Source: Candidatus Neomicrothrix sp. UBA825
Lineage (GTDB): Bacteria > Actinomycetota > Acidimicrobiia > Acidimicrobiales > UBA8592
Direction: 5' to 3'
DNA length: 16,255 nucleotides
Assembly (NCBI GenBank): GCA_002295705.1
Contig: DBHP01000053.1
Location: 1-16,255, forward strand
The position numbers and the translations under genes are program-made. The number at the start of each line of letters is the position of its first letter. Position 1 is the first letter of the stretch. The notes under the pieces are model-generated. The model was not told the origin of the DNA. It worked only from the letters and a program-made list of their open reading frames with translations, and did no database searches. Below, piece by piece: positions 1 through 7,651 of the stretch.

Positions 1-30
1 TCAAATCCTGCCCCCGCCACACAAAAATAT

Positions 31-894
31 TCAAATGATTGGGGGCCTTCCCAACTTGCTCATTCTTGCTACTGTTTTCCATGAAAGGGGTGATCGGGTT
101 AAAGGAGAAGAAGAGAGGCCTGAAAAAAGTCCTTTGAATATAGCAAGCAAAGCTTTAGAGGAATTTAGGTTTCTCGCAACTGTAATACCCATCCAAGTAA
201 GTATGTAAATAGGGATCAGAATAAGTGGCAAGTTTGCTCTAGCTATCCAAATACGATTCCGAAAAGTCAAATATATGGCTTCACTATGCCTAGTTGGTTC
301 TGTTCTAGGATGTGTTACCAGAAGATCAGCAGCGTAAAAGATTTTCCATCCTGCATTGAGAATTCTCCAGGATAAATCAGTTTCCTCCATGCTGTAGAAG
401 AGGTCTCCGGAGTAACCATCAACTTGATCCCAAGCGAATTTTCGAGCCACACTGGCACCCCCTAGAAAGCTAGTGGCCTCCCCAGAAATAGCCTTCGATT
501 TAGAGCCTAATCTTGGAACATGACGTCGTGCGGTCAGACCATCTTCATCGATGATTCGAAGACTAGCAATCGCAATTGAGTCATCAGCGTTAAAAGTTTG
601 CTTCACTTTATAAAGCAAATCATTGCTTGTTAATTGAGCATCATCATCTAAAAAAAGAATAATCTTCTCGTTTGTATTAGATGCTCCCAGATTTCGTCCC
701 GCTGGAATTCCGATATTTACACTTGAGTGCACATGTTTCTCTGCATCTACTGAGTAGTCAGGAACAAGGCCATTCCAAACGATAATAATTTCAACGTTGA
801 TCTTTTCCTGATTTCTTATTGAATTGATCGACTCTTTTAGGGCTTTAGGCCTGTCTCCCATTGTCAAAATAACCGCCGACATATCAAACTTCAT
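31..894 (-). CDS. Family 2 glycosyltransferase with C-terminal membrane-associated segment
   Basis: Probable inverting glycosyltransferase that moves a sugar from a nucleotide donor onto a cell-surface glycan or lipid carrier at the cytoplasmic face. The fold is GT-A: an opening strand (SAVILTMGDRPKAL), an N-I-G-I-P-A-G-R-N motif typical of rhamnosyl/galactofuranosyl-type GT2 enzymes, a metal-binding DDD at about residues 83-85, a GGAS acceptor-side motif near 145 and EETD with the catalytic-base Asp around 170-173. A hydrophobic stretch near 225-240 may anchor it to the membrane. I chose the ATG at 894 over the one at 909 because TACAAT lies exactly 6 nt upstream (leaderless pattern), giving 287 aa. 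It is divergent from the CDP-alcohol phosphatidyltransferase gene and sits at the edge of a teichoic-type cluster. Substrate cannot be told from sequence. Family assignment is firm, exact role is not. Confidence 0.9.
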   Translation of the reverse strand: MKFDMSAVILTMGDRPKALKESINSIRNQEKINVEIIIVWNGLVPDYSVDAEKHVHSSVNIGIPAGRNLGASNTNEKIILFLDDDAQLTSNDLLYKVKQTFNADDSIAIASLRIIDEDGLTARRHVPRLGSKSKAISGEATSFLGGASVARKFAWDQVDGYSGDLFYSMEETDLSWRILNAGWKIFYAADLLVTHPRTEPTRHSEAIYLTFRNRIWIARANLPLILIPIYILTWMGITVARNLNSSKALLAIFKGLFSGLSSSPLTRSPLSWKTVARMSKLGRPPII

Positions 895-900
895 GATCTC

Positions 901-906
901 ATTGTA
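901..906 (-). promoter_or_regulatory. Probable -10 element (TACAAT) of leaderless glycosyltransferase gene
   Basis: On the minus strand TACAAT is followed by exactly six bases (GAGATC) and then the ATG at 894. This is the spacing expected when transcription begins at the start codon. The same layout occurs at three other genes in this window. No clear -35 hexamer is seen. Confidence 0.5.
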
Positions 907-936
907 CATGAGCAGAAATTTTGCTGATAAACACCC

Positions 937-942
937 TAAGAT
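937..942 (+). promoter_or_regulatory. Probable -10 element (TAAGAT) of leaderless CDP-alcohol transferase gene
   Basis: TAAGAT is followed by six bases (ACCAAC) and a GTG start at 949, with no Shine-Dalgarno in between. Only 30 bp separate it from the opposing -10 at 901-906, so the two divergent genes probably share one compact control region. Confidence 0.5.
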
Positions 943-948
943 ACCAAC

Positions 949-1719
949 GTGAGTGATTTACCGTCTATTGAGGAGTTAAGGCATATAACGCAACCCCCAT
1001 CTGTTATTAACCGGCCTAATGGTGAGCACTGGATGGGAAGACTGTATTTCAGGAAGATTTCTCCCTACTTCACACGAGAAGCACTTCGCATAGGTCTATC
1101 CGCGAATCAGGTCACCTATATGATGATTTTCTTTGGCCTTTTAGGTGCTTGGTCTTTCGCTTTTGACGGCCTTCTTGCTCTCCTTGGCTTTCTTGGGATC
1201 CAGATCTATCTATTGCTTGACTGTGTCGACGGCGAAGTTGCCCGGTTTAAGAAAACAGAGGGAGCTAGGGGAGTTTATCTTGACAGGTGGGGTCATTACG
1301 TTGTCGAAGGTTCCATAATCATTGCATTCAGCTTAAGAGCATCTGAATCCTCCATAAATGGATATCTCGTCTTAGGGCTACTGGGATCTATTCTTGCATT
1401 GCTTTCCAAAATTGAGACAGATTTAGTCGACTCTGCAAGATATCAGGCGGGATTTGGAGTAATGCCTGAAAAGGCAATAAAGATGAAATCTGAACCCTTG
1501 GCATACGGAAGAAAAATTATCCGGTATCTACCATTTCATAGAGTTCTGCATGCAGCGGAGGCCTCGATAGCAGGATCGGTTGCCATAATAATTCAAGCGA
1601 TTACAGGAAATAGTATTTTCTCTGAGATTTTCACCGTTTGGCTATTTTCCACAGCAGCAATAGTCGCTCCATTGCATTTGGTCAGCATACTAAATTCTTC
1701 AAGGCTCATTTCGGAATAA
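949..1719 (+). CDS. CDP-alcohol phosphatidyltransferase family protein with altered last motif residue
   Basis: Integral membrane enzyme family that displaces CMP from a CDP-alcohol with a second alcohol to form a phosphodiester, as in phospholipid or phosphoglycan synthesis. The family signature D-xx-DG-xx-AR-x8-G-xxx-D-xxx-D is visible at residues 91-116: D91, D94-G95, A98-R99, G108 and D112 are all present, but the final Asp, the proposed catalytic base, is His116. Hydrophobic segments follow at about 55-90 and 115-250, compatible with about six membrane spans. The GTG start at 949 has no ribosome-binding site but has a -10-like TAAGAT 6 nt upstream. The 3' end overlaps the convergent downstream gene by 14 bp. 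It lies between a glycosyltransferase and another CDP-alcohol transferase in a surface-polymer cluster. Donor and acceptor are unknown. Confidence 0.85.
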   Translation: MSDLPSIEELRHITQPPSVINRPNGEHWMGRLYFRKISPYFTREALRIGLSANQVTYMMIFFGLLGAWSFAFDGLLALLGFLGIQIYLLLDCVDGEVARFKKTEGARGVYLDRWGHYVVEGSIIIAFSLRASESSINGYLVLGLLGSILALLSKIETDLVDSARYQAGFGVMPEKAIKMKSEPLAYGRKIIRYLPFHRVLHAAEASIAGSVAIIIQAITGNSIFSEIFTVWLFSTAAIVAPLHLVSILNSSRLISE

Positions 1720-3538
1720 ACACTTTGGCTTCACGAATCATCTCAGCAAATATTTTAATAAGAAATAATGAAACTATTGTAACCATAAGAATTCGTGAAA
1801 TTAAAAGAGCAATAACAAGAGCGAGGACTCTTCCTTCCCAACCAAGGAGAGTCGTTGAAGCAGATTCGGTTGGAGTTGCACTTTTGCTAAGTTGCTTTAA
1901 TTGAATTTTTGTTGAATTAGAGAGTCTAATCACAGAAGTGATGCAGAAGGCACTGAAAATAATCCAGTGGTGATCTACCTCTGATCGAGAAAACAAGCTT
2001 GTCAGAATGGCGAACTCACTAACTATTGAACAAATTGGACCGACCCATTCAATTTTTCCCTTAAGCGAATTTGCCCCGCAAGCTCCGATAACAACAATAG
2101 ATAGAAGCCAAACTAAGGTTTTATCGAAAAAAAGCAATGGCGTCATAAGAATTTGCACAATAAAGACACCGATTCCATTTCCTTTGGAGATGGAATGGCT
2201 AATCAGACTCATCAATCTCCCATGATTCTTGAGAACTTGTGAGCCATGAACTGCTGAGCAGGCGCCGCGTCGTAATCGTCCGGTTATCTGGTAAATGGAA
2301 GCTACCGTATTCCACAATAATAATACCCATAACACAGTCTGGCCATTACTAAATAAGGCGCCGAGTGTTATCAACCCCATCCTATTACCGTAAGGAAGGG
2401 TCAAAAAATTCTTGACTCTATATTCATATGATACGAAGCCAAGTGAGGGTAATTCAGTCAGAAACATTTCAGTGCTACTCGGGCACCTGTGGAGTTCATA
2501 GGATTGATTTACCTGTGCACGTATTGACATGGTTATCAAAACACATGAAGCTATCAACCAAGACCAGTCATATTCTTGAGAAGCGCCGATGGCTAAACCA
2601 GCGACTAAGATTACCTCTTTAATTCGGTCTGATGTGAGATCCAGCCATTCCCCTAAATCAGTGAAGCGGCCCGTCAATCGAGCAAGCTGGCCATCAATGC
2701 AATCTGATGCAAAAGAAAGAAATACCAAGATGGCACCCAAGATATATAACCATTGTGTGCTGAAGGTGAAACATGCCGCTGCGGATAAAGCGAATAGGAA
2801 CGAGACAATAGTAACTTGGTTTGGAGTTACTTTTGTTTTAGAAAGGGCTGAAGCGACGTACTTAGTCCACGGACTAATTGCTACCTCAGTCCAGAAATTA
2901 TCGCCTACTTTTACGCATGAGTTACGTAATTTCCTCTTTTCTTCATTTCGCGATGGGATTTGAAGCTCAGCTGATTTAAAAGGGTCGTCGTGTACATATT
3001 TGATAGCTTCAAATCCCTTACAATCAATGCTTCTAATATTCTTTGTTCGAACTAGATAATCAACTATTTGGTGAAAGCCACTGCGGTATGCGTCGTTTGA
3101 GTATTGATCTTCGCTTGAAGAAATGAACGGTTCTAAGTTGCCTTGATCCTCAAGAGCGATAACCGCAACTCCGCCTGAAATCGCATTTCCTTCAGATTCA
3201 ATCAACTGTGTACGATCGGTTGCAAGTATTTCTCCCCCTCCAACTATCCAATCCGATGCGAATCCATCCTTTGGTCTATGCGTAAGAGCCCTTGTTTTAT
3301 GATTAACAGACTTTTCAATTAGTTGTAAGGGTCCCCAAGTAGGAAGGTTGTCAGCAGAAATTAAAAGCAGGTCATCATCCATAGATTTTAAAACATCCAA
3401 GAGTTCTCTTTTTTGAGAAAGCATAGATTCACTCAGCACAGTGAGTCCTGAACAGCTTGAAGGGAGTATGGACGTTAGATAACTGGCGTACTCCTCAGAA
3501 ACTTTGGTTTCGTAAACAGGGAATAATATAGCTTTCAA
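1706..3538 (-). CDS. Three-part protein: nucleotidyltransferase-like domain, CDP-alcohol phosphatidyltransferase, C-terminal membrane domain (DUF5941-like)
   Basis: A 610-aa membrane protein. Residues 1-190 resemble a sugar/polyol-phosphate nucleotidyltransferase in layout (MKAILF opening, a LLLISADNLP strand where such enzymes have their metal-binding Asp), but the glycine-rich G-x-G-x-R nucleotide loop is missing, so this part may be inactive. Residues 215-400 form a CDP-alcohol phosphatidyltransferase with a complete signature: D279, D282-G283, A286-R287, G296, D300, D304. Residues 440-610 are a further set of hydrophobic helices like the DUF5941 region found in actinobacterial proteins of this architecture. 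The layout recalls the archaeal/bacterial inositol-phosphate cytidylyltransferase/di-myo-inositol-phosphate synthase fusions. The start is TTG, chosen because MKAILF is a normal N-terminus for the fold. Product unknown; an inositol-, glycerol- or ribitol-phosphodiester is possible. Confidence 0.82.
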   Translation of the reverse strand: MKAILFPVYETKVSEEYASYLTSILPSSCSGLTVLSESMLSQKRELLDVLKSMDDDLLLISADNLPTWGPLQLIEKSVNHKTRALTHRPKDGFASDWIVGGGEILATDRTQLIESEGNAISGGVAVIALEDQGNLEPFISSSEDQYSNDAYRSGFHQIVDYLVRTKNIRSIDCKGFEAIKYVHDDPFKSAELQIPSRNEEKRKLRNSCVKVGDNFWTEVAISPWTKYVASALSKTKVTPNQVTIVSFLFALSAAACFTFSTQWLYILGAILVFLSFASDCIDGQLARLTGRFTDLGEWLDLTSDRIKEVILVAGLAIGASQEYDWSWLIASCVLITMSIRAQVNQSYELHRCPSSTEMFLTELPSLGFVSYEYRVKNFLTLPYGNRMGLITLGALFSNGQTVLWVLLLWNTVASIYQITGRLRRGACSAVHGSQVLKNHGRLMSLISHSISKGNGIGVFIVQILMTPLLFFDKTLVWLLSIVVIGACGANSLKGKIEWVGPICSIVSEFAILTSLFSRSEVDHHWIIFSAFCITSVIRLSNSTKIQLKQLSKSATPTESASTTLLGWEGRVLALVIALLISRILMVTIVSLFLIKIFAEMIREAKVFIPK

Positions 3539-3673
3539 AAATTTATAGCCTTCCAGTATCGTCTAGTCTAAATTAAATTGCGGTTTAGTTATCGGCATCA
3601 AATTATTCTGCCACTCTTTGTGGGTGAATATCAGATAGGATGCAAATGAATATACAGAATGTGAAGATTTGTA

Positions 3674-3679
3674 TATGAT
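3674..3679 (+). promoter_or_regulatory. Possible -10 element (TATGAT) for the IspD-reductase fusion
   Basis: TATGAT is close to the consensus -10 and would start a transcript near 3686, just ahead of the GGAG ribosome-binding site at 3693-3696 and the ATG at 3701. No convincing -35 is visible. The 162-bp gap 3539-3700 separates two divergent genes and shows no other gene or repeat. Confidence 0.35.
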
Positions 3680-3700
3680 TTCCTACTTGATTGGAGATTC

Positions 3701-5059
3701 ATGACTACAGCAGTGCTGTTGGCAGCGGGAAGTGGGGAGAGATTCTCACGCGAAGTTCCAAAGCAACTTCTAAAAGTCGCTGGAGTTACAGTTCTTGAAC
3801 ATTCTTTAAGGGCATTTGAATCACATGAACTGATTGACCAAATAGTAGTTGTCACTAGAGCTGATCTAATTCAAGATGTCAGGGCGATTATAAGCAATAA
3901 ATATCCTAAAGTGATTAAAGTTGTTCAGGGAGGAGAGAAAAGATCTGATTCAAGTCTCGCAGCAATAAAAGCTATAGATAGAGATGATTCAGAAAAGGTG
4001 CTTCTTCATGATGCTGTTCGACCTCTGGTAACTCACGCAATCATCACTGAATCTATTCGTGGTTTGGACGTTTACGAAGCTATAGATGTCGCGATACCGG
4101 CTTCCGACACAATTATTGAAACTTCAGACGGAGTCATTACTTCCATTCCAAATAGAGAAAATCTACGGAGAGGCCAGACGCCGCAGGGTTTTCGTTTAGG
4201 TGTATTAAGAAAGGCTTACAGTCTCTTGGAAGGTGATGGTACTTTGATGCCGACCGATGATTGTGGGGTCGTTTTGCATTATCTTCCCGAAGTTTCTATA
4301 GGTGTAGTTGAAGGTTCTGAGACAAATATAAAGCTCACTTATCCAATAGATTCATACCTCGCAGATAGATTGTTTCAATTACGAAGTGGCCAAGCAGAGA
4401 TTCAGAACGATACAAATTTAAAAGGATTCTTTAAAGGCAAGCGGATGGTAATTTTCGGCGGTTCTTACGGTATCGGAGCTTCAATATCAGAAATGGCGGA
4501 ATCTCTAGGGGCACAAGTAGAAAATTTCAGTCGGTCAAAGACAGAAACTAATGTCAAAAATTCTTCTGACGTTGAACGTGCTCTTCAAGAGGTCAATAAT
4601 AAATACGGGGCTATAGATTTCGTAATTAATACAGCTGGACTTCTAAAAATCTCAAGAATTGATTCCTTAACGGATGCTGATGTTGAAGATTTAATCGGCG
4701 TAAATTATTTAGGCGCTGTGAATGTAGCGAGAGCCTCATATAAATATTTAAAAGAATCAAATGGTGGCTTGCTACTATTTACTAGTAGCTCTTACACAAG
4801 AGGAAGGGCTGAATACAGTCTCTATTCATCTTCTAAAGCGGCAGTAGTAAATTTAGTTCAGGCGTTGAGCGAGGAGTGGATAGACTATGGCGTCAGTATC
4901 AATTGTGTAAATCCGGAGAGAACACAAACACCCATGAGAACTGAAAACTTCGGGATAGAGGATCCCAGTACTCTCCTCGGTGCTGAAACTGTCGCAGTAT
5001 CATCTCTTAACATCCTTTATTCAGACCTAACTGGATGTGTTTATGATGTTAGAAGGTAA
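3701..5059 (+). CDS. Bifunctional IspD-like cytidylyltransferase / short-chain reductase (CDP-ribitol synthesis, Acs1/Bcs1-like)
   Basis: Two enzymes in one 452-aa chain. Residues 1-230 are an IspD/TarI-type cytidylyltransferase: AAGSGERF nucleotide loop with PKQ at 20-22, GGEKRSDSS near 77-85, HDAVRPL at 103-109, DTIIE at 136-140 and QTPQGF at 159-164. Residues 245-452 are a short-chain dehydrogenase/reductase: GGSYGIG cofactor loop at 253-259, NTAG at 310-313, catalytic Ser around 362-364, and Tyr375-xxx-Lys379. Haemophilus influenzae Acs1/Bcs1 have this order and make CDP-ribitol from ribulose 5-phosphate, NADPH and CTP, so that is the preferred reading. A methylerythritol-pathway role (IspD proper) is less likely given the fusion and the surface-polymer neighbours. 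ATG start with GGAG 4 nt upstream. It ends 24 bp from the convergent TagF-like gene. Confidence 0.88.
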   Translation: MTTAVLLAAGSGERFSREVPKQLLKVAGVTVLEHSLRAFESHELIDQIVVVTRADLIQDVRAIISNKYPKVIKVVQGGEKRSDSSLAAIKAIDRDDSEKVLLHDAVRPLVTHAIITESIRGLDVYEAIDVAIPASDTIIETSDGVITSIPNRENLRRGQTPQGFRLGVLRKAYSLLEGDGTLMPTDDCGVVLHYLPEVSIGVVEGSETNIKLTYPIDSYLADRLFQLRSGQAEIQNDTNLKGFFKGKRMVIFGGSYGIGASISEMAESLGAQVENFSRSKTETNVKNSSDVERALQEVNNKYGAIDFVINTAGLLKISRIDSLTDADVEDLIGVNYLGAVNVARASYKYLKESNGGLLLFTSSSYTRGRAEYSLYSSSKAAVVNLVQALSEEWIDYGVSINCVNPERTQTPMRTENFGIEDPSTLLGAETVAVSSLNILYSDLTGCVYDVRR

Positions 5060-5083
5060 TCAAGGTCCATTTATCAGAGGCAT

Positions 5084-6829
5084 CTATCCTGAGATTTTTT
5101 TCAGCAACTCAAAAAATTTTGAATCCGGGTTTGGAAAAGAGTCCTCAAATATATAGCTATTTATTTCAAGTCGCTCTCGTCGTTTAATGTCATTCTGAAA
5201 TGCTGGGGGGATTACTGATTTGAAGTCAAATGGGCGAGTGATGATGTAAGACCCTCGAGTGGTCGGGTAGTCGCTTTGAAGTTTCTCTGCACCCACACCT
5301 TTCGTATCAAAAACAAATGAAGGTTTAATTGTGTAAAGAAAATCCCCCAACACGGAAGAGATATCGCATATTAAGCAGTCAGCTTTGTCATAAAGTCGTG
5401 AGATAGGGGTTTCATTCTTCGTATCATAGAATTCATGCATTTTCTCGACTGGTCTTTGCTGACTGGAATTCAGATTCCTAAGATGAGATTCTATTTGCTG
5501 GATGATGCTCATAAGAGACTTATCAACACTTCCCGTAAGCGGATGCAGTTTGACAATGATCTTGATTTCTGGATAATGAGAGCTTAGAAATTTTACCAAA
5601 TTTAATCCGCACTCTCCTACTGATGAATAGTTGTTTTGTTCGTCAGGACTCTCCCATGTCGGCGCATACATAACTGTCGCAATCGGTGTGCTCTCTTTAC
5701 TTTTTTGAAGACCCTTTAATTGTGGTCTGCCAATCTTTTCAAATTGAAATGGGTTTATATGTATTCCGGCCTTGTCGAACCGTTCTACAGCGCCTTGCCC
5801 TGCAACTGCGATTATGTCGTAAGACCGCATTTGTTTAGCAGCGCTGGCGAGCTTGTCACTTTCGCCATGGCCTAGTTGAACATGCGTCAAATCTCGTAAT
5901 CTTAAAAAATGAGAATTCTTCATACCGGGGTTCACATACATGATTCCCTTGACTGAATCAGAAATTGTTCGCTCGAGATCCCGTAAATTTCTGATATATA
6001 AGATTGGAACATTTTGGTGAGTCTCACACAATACTAAAAATATATTTAACTCTCTAGTGATGATTGCATGAGGATGACCACTTTCTTCCATGGAAGGAAG
6101 CCATTGTTCTATTTGGTACAGGTGTCTGGGAGATTCAGCACTGAAGTGAAATAGAAAGGTTGGTTTATATTTCATTAATAGTTCAAAAGTTCCGTTTGCC
6201 CCTTGACGCAGATTAAATCGGCTGATCCCTATCAGAAAGATTGTAAGTACAAGTATCGTGAACCAACCTAATACTAGGTTTACCCAAAGCAAAGAATCCA
6301 AGGCAGACGAAGAATTCCAAATGAGAATTACATAGAGACTTAACTCCATAGCTTTTGAGTTCACGAAGATTTTCTTTGCAAGGTTTCTTATTACAGGGTT
6401 AGAAGGGTTAAAAATGTTTCCTAACCTCGAGATGCTGAAGTCAAACAAGTTAGAGAGTACTTTCCAATCTAGAACTTTCCTGCATACGGAAGGGAGCCAG
6501 TAATAACTGATTAGCATGGTTCCCAGAGTGAAAATGGCAAGCTCTAGAGTTTTGCTCCCAACAGTAAATAGTGTTTCAAGCAGAAGCAAAAAACACACTT
6601 GACGCAAAAGAAACTGCTGCGTTTGATGCTTTTTGAGTATATTTCTTATAAGTGAATCTAAAAGATTGAATCTCCCGGCTTTATAAAAATTGTTCAGAAT
6701 ATATGAAGAAAAGAAATTTAATATAAGCATAATTGCGCCGGCTAAGACGTCATCGGTCAACAGCAGAATGCAAAATATAACTATTGATAACGGATAAATT
6801 AAAGCAACTGTAGTGAGTAAAATTTTCAT
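5084..6829 (-). CDS. TagF-like CDP-glycerol/CDP-ribitol polyol-phosphotransferase with N-terminal membrane domain
   Basis: Probable teichoic-acid-type polymerase or primase adding polyol-phosphate units from a CDP-polyol. The C-terminal part (from about residue 220) shows the CDP-glycerol glycerophosphotransferase landmarks: QLGHGESDK at 318-326 (the family's HG-x-x-x-K), YAPTWES at 388-394, a KLHP motif after a buried strand near 435, and CDISSVLGDF near 500, matching the family's D-x-SS-x-x-x-D. The catalytic histidines are therefore present. The first 205 residues are strongly hydrophobic, with about five or six predicted spans. This departs from the usual peripheral TagF and would tie the enzyme to the membrane. 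Start ATG at 6829 with a weak AGAAG upstream. It is 84 bp downstream of the ABC ATPase gene on the same strand, and the neighbouring fusion probably supplies its CDP-ribitol. Confidence 0.85.
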   Translation of the reverse strand: MKILLTTVALIYPLSIVIFCILLLTDDVLAGAIMLILNFFSSYILNNFYKAGRFNLLDSLIRNILKKHQTQQFLLRQVCFLLLLETLFTVGSKTLELAIFTLGTMLISYYWLPSVCRKVLDWKVLSNLFDFSISRLGNIFNPSNPVIRNLAKKIFVNSKAMELSLYVILIWNSSSALDSLLWVNLVLGWFTILVLTIFLIGISRFNLRQGANGTFELLMKYKPTFLFHFSAESPRHLYQIEQWLPSMEESGHPHAIITRELNIFLVLCETHQNVPILYIRNLRDLERTISDSVKGIMYVNPGMKNSHFLRLRDLTHVQLGHGESDKLASAAKQMRSYDIIAVAGQGAVERFDKAGIHINPFQFEKIGRPQLKGLQKSKESTPIATVMYAPTWESPDEQNNYSSVGECGLNLVKFLSSHYPEIKIIVKLHPLTGSVDKSLMSIIQQIESHLRNLNSSQQRPVEKMHEFYDTKNETPISRLYDKADCLICDISSVLGDFLYTIKPSFVFDTKGVGAEKLQSDYPTTRGSYIITRPFDFKSVIPPAFQNDIKRRERLEINSYIFEDSFPNPDSKFFELLKKISG

Positions 6830-6913
6830 AAACTATCTTCTGAGAGTGATCTAAACTTTTTGGGAGGTAAGAGCACATTCCCGTCTGATTTAGGGTACTT
6901 AGAGGTGCCTGTT

Positions 6914-7651
6914 CTAACTAGTGCTCTGTTGTTCATACAAGTCAAGTACTTCCTTTACCTCCCCATCCATTTTCAGCAGCCCCTTTTCAATCCAAAGAGC
7001 TCTGGTACATGTTTTTCTAATCTCGCTTAAATTATGGGTAACCATAATGATTGTTTTTGCATCACTTTGCATCTCCCGAATTTTCTTTAGGCTTTTTTTC
7101 CTAAACTCTGCGTCGCCCACAGCTAACGCTTCATCAATCAATAGGATTTCTGGCGTTTTGATAGTGGCGATTGAAAAGGCTAATCGTGATCGCATGCCAC
7201 TAGAGTATGTCCGCATAGGTCTATCTAATGCTTCCCCAAGTTCGGTAAATTCCTGTATCTGAGTTTTGTAACTATTTATTTCGCTCATCTTCAAGCCCAT
7301 CGCCAATGCGCCGATCTCAATATTTCTATCACCCGAGAGTTCCGGCTTTAAAGCAGCATTCACTCCTAATAACGCAGGCTGTGACTTAACAAGTACAGAG
7401 CCATTTGAAGGAGGAAGCAAACCAGCAATTACGCTAAGCAGCGTACTTTTCCCAGAGCCATTTGAACCAATTACGCCAAGAACCTCTCCTTCATAAATGG
7501 TATTTGATATTCCTTTCAAAGCGTGCACTAACTTCGAATCTCTCCCCTTAAATCTCTGAGCAGCTAGTCTTCTGAGGGTCAAATGCTTGTCTGCGAAAAC
7601 TTCGTAATCAACAAATACATCTTCTAAACGAATAGCTATTTCATGCTCCAT
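6914..7651 (-). CDS. ABC transporter ATPase for surface polysaccharide/teichoic acid export (TagH/Wzt type)
   Basis: ATP-binding subunit that powers export of a lipid-linked surface polymer together with the permease encoded just upstream. In the 245-aa form starting at 7651, Walker A is GSNGSGKST at 62-70, the signature is SSGMR at 150-154, Walker B is ILLIDE at 169-174 and the switch His is H206. The sequence before Walker A (F-x-x-K-x-x-x-x-x-R) and the short C-terminus are typical of TagH/Wzt proteins without the extra carbohydrate-binding domain. The ATG at 7651 was chosen over an open frame extending to 7732 because AAGGTG lies 9 nt upstream and the start then overlaps the permease stop by only 11 nt, a sign of translational coupling. 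Confidence 0.92.
   Translation of the reverse strand: MEHEIAIRLEDVFVDYEVFADKHLTLRRLAAQRFKGRDSKLVHALKGISNTIYEGEVLGVIGSNGSGKSTLLSVIAGLLPPSNGSVLVKSQPALLGVNAALKPELSGDRNIEIGALAMGLKMSEINSYKTQIQEFTELGEALDRPMRTYSSGMRSRLAFSIATIKTPEILLIDEALAVGDAEFRKKSLKKIREMQSDAKTIIMVTHNLSEIRKTCTRALWIEKGLLKMDGEVKEVLDLYEQQSTS

Noticed and set aside
1638..1904. Plus-strand frame of 88 codons over the 3' ends of the two CDP-alcohol transferase genes
   Set aside because: It lies in another frame or antisense to two well-supported genes and shows no domain or ribosome-binding site.
5060..5101. Possible bidirectional terminator between the IspD fusion and the TagF-like gene, with a run of seven T at 5095-5101
   Set aside because: The stem next to the T run is only three good pairs (AGG/CCT); I could not support a real hairpin.
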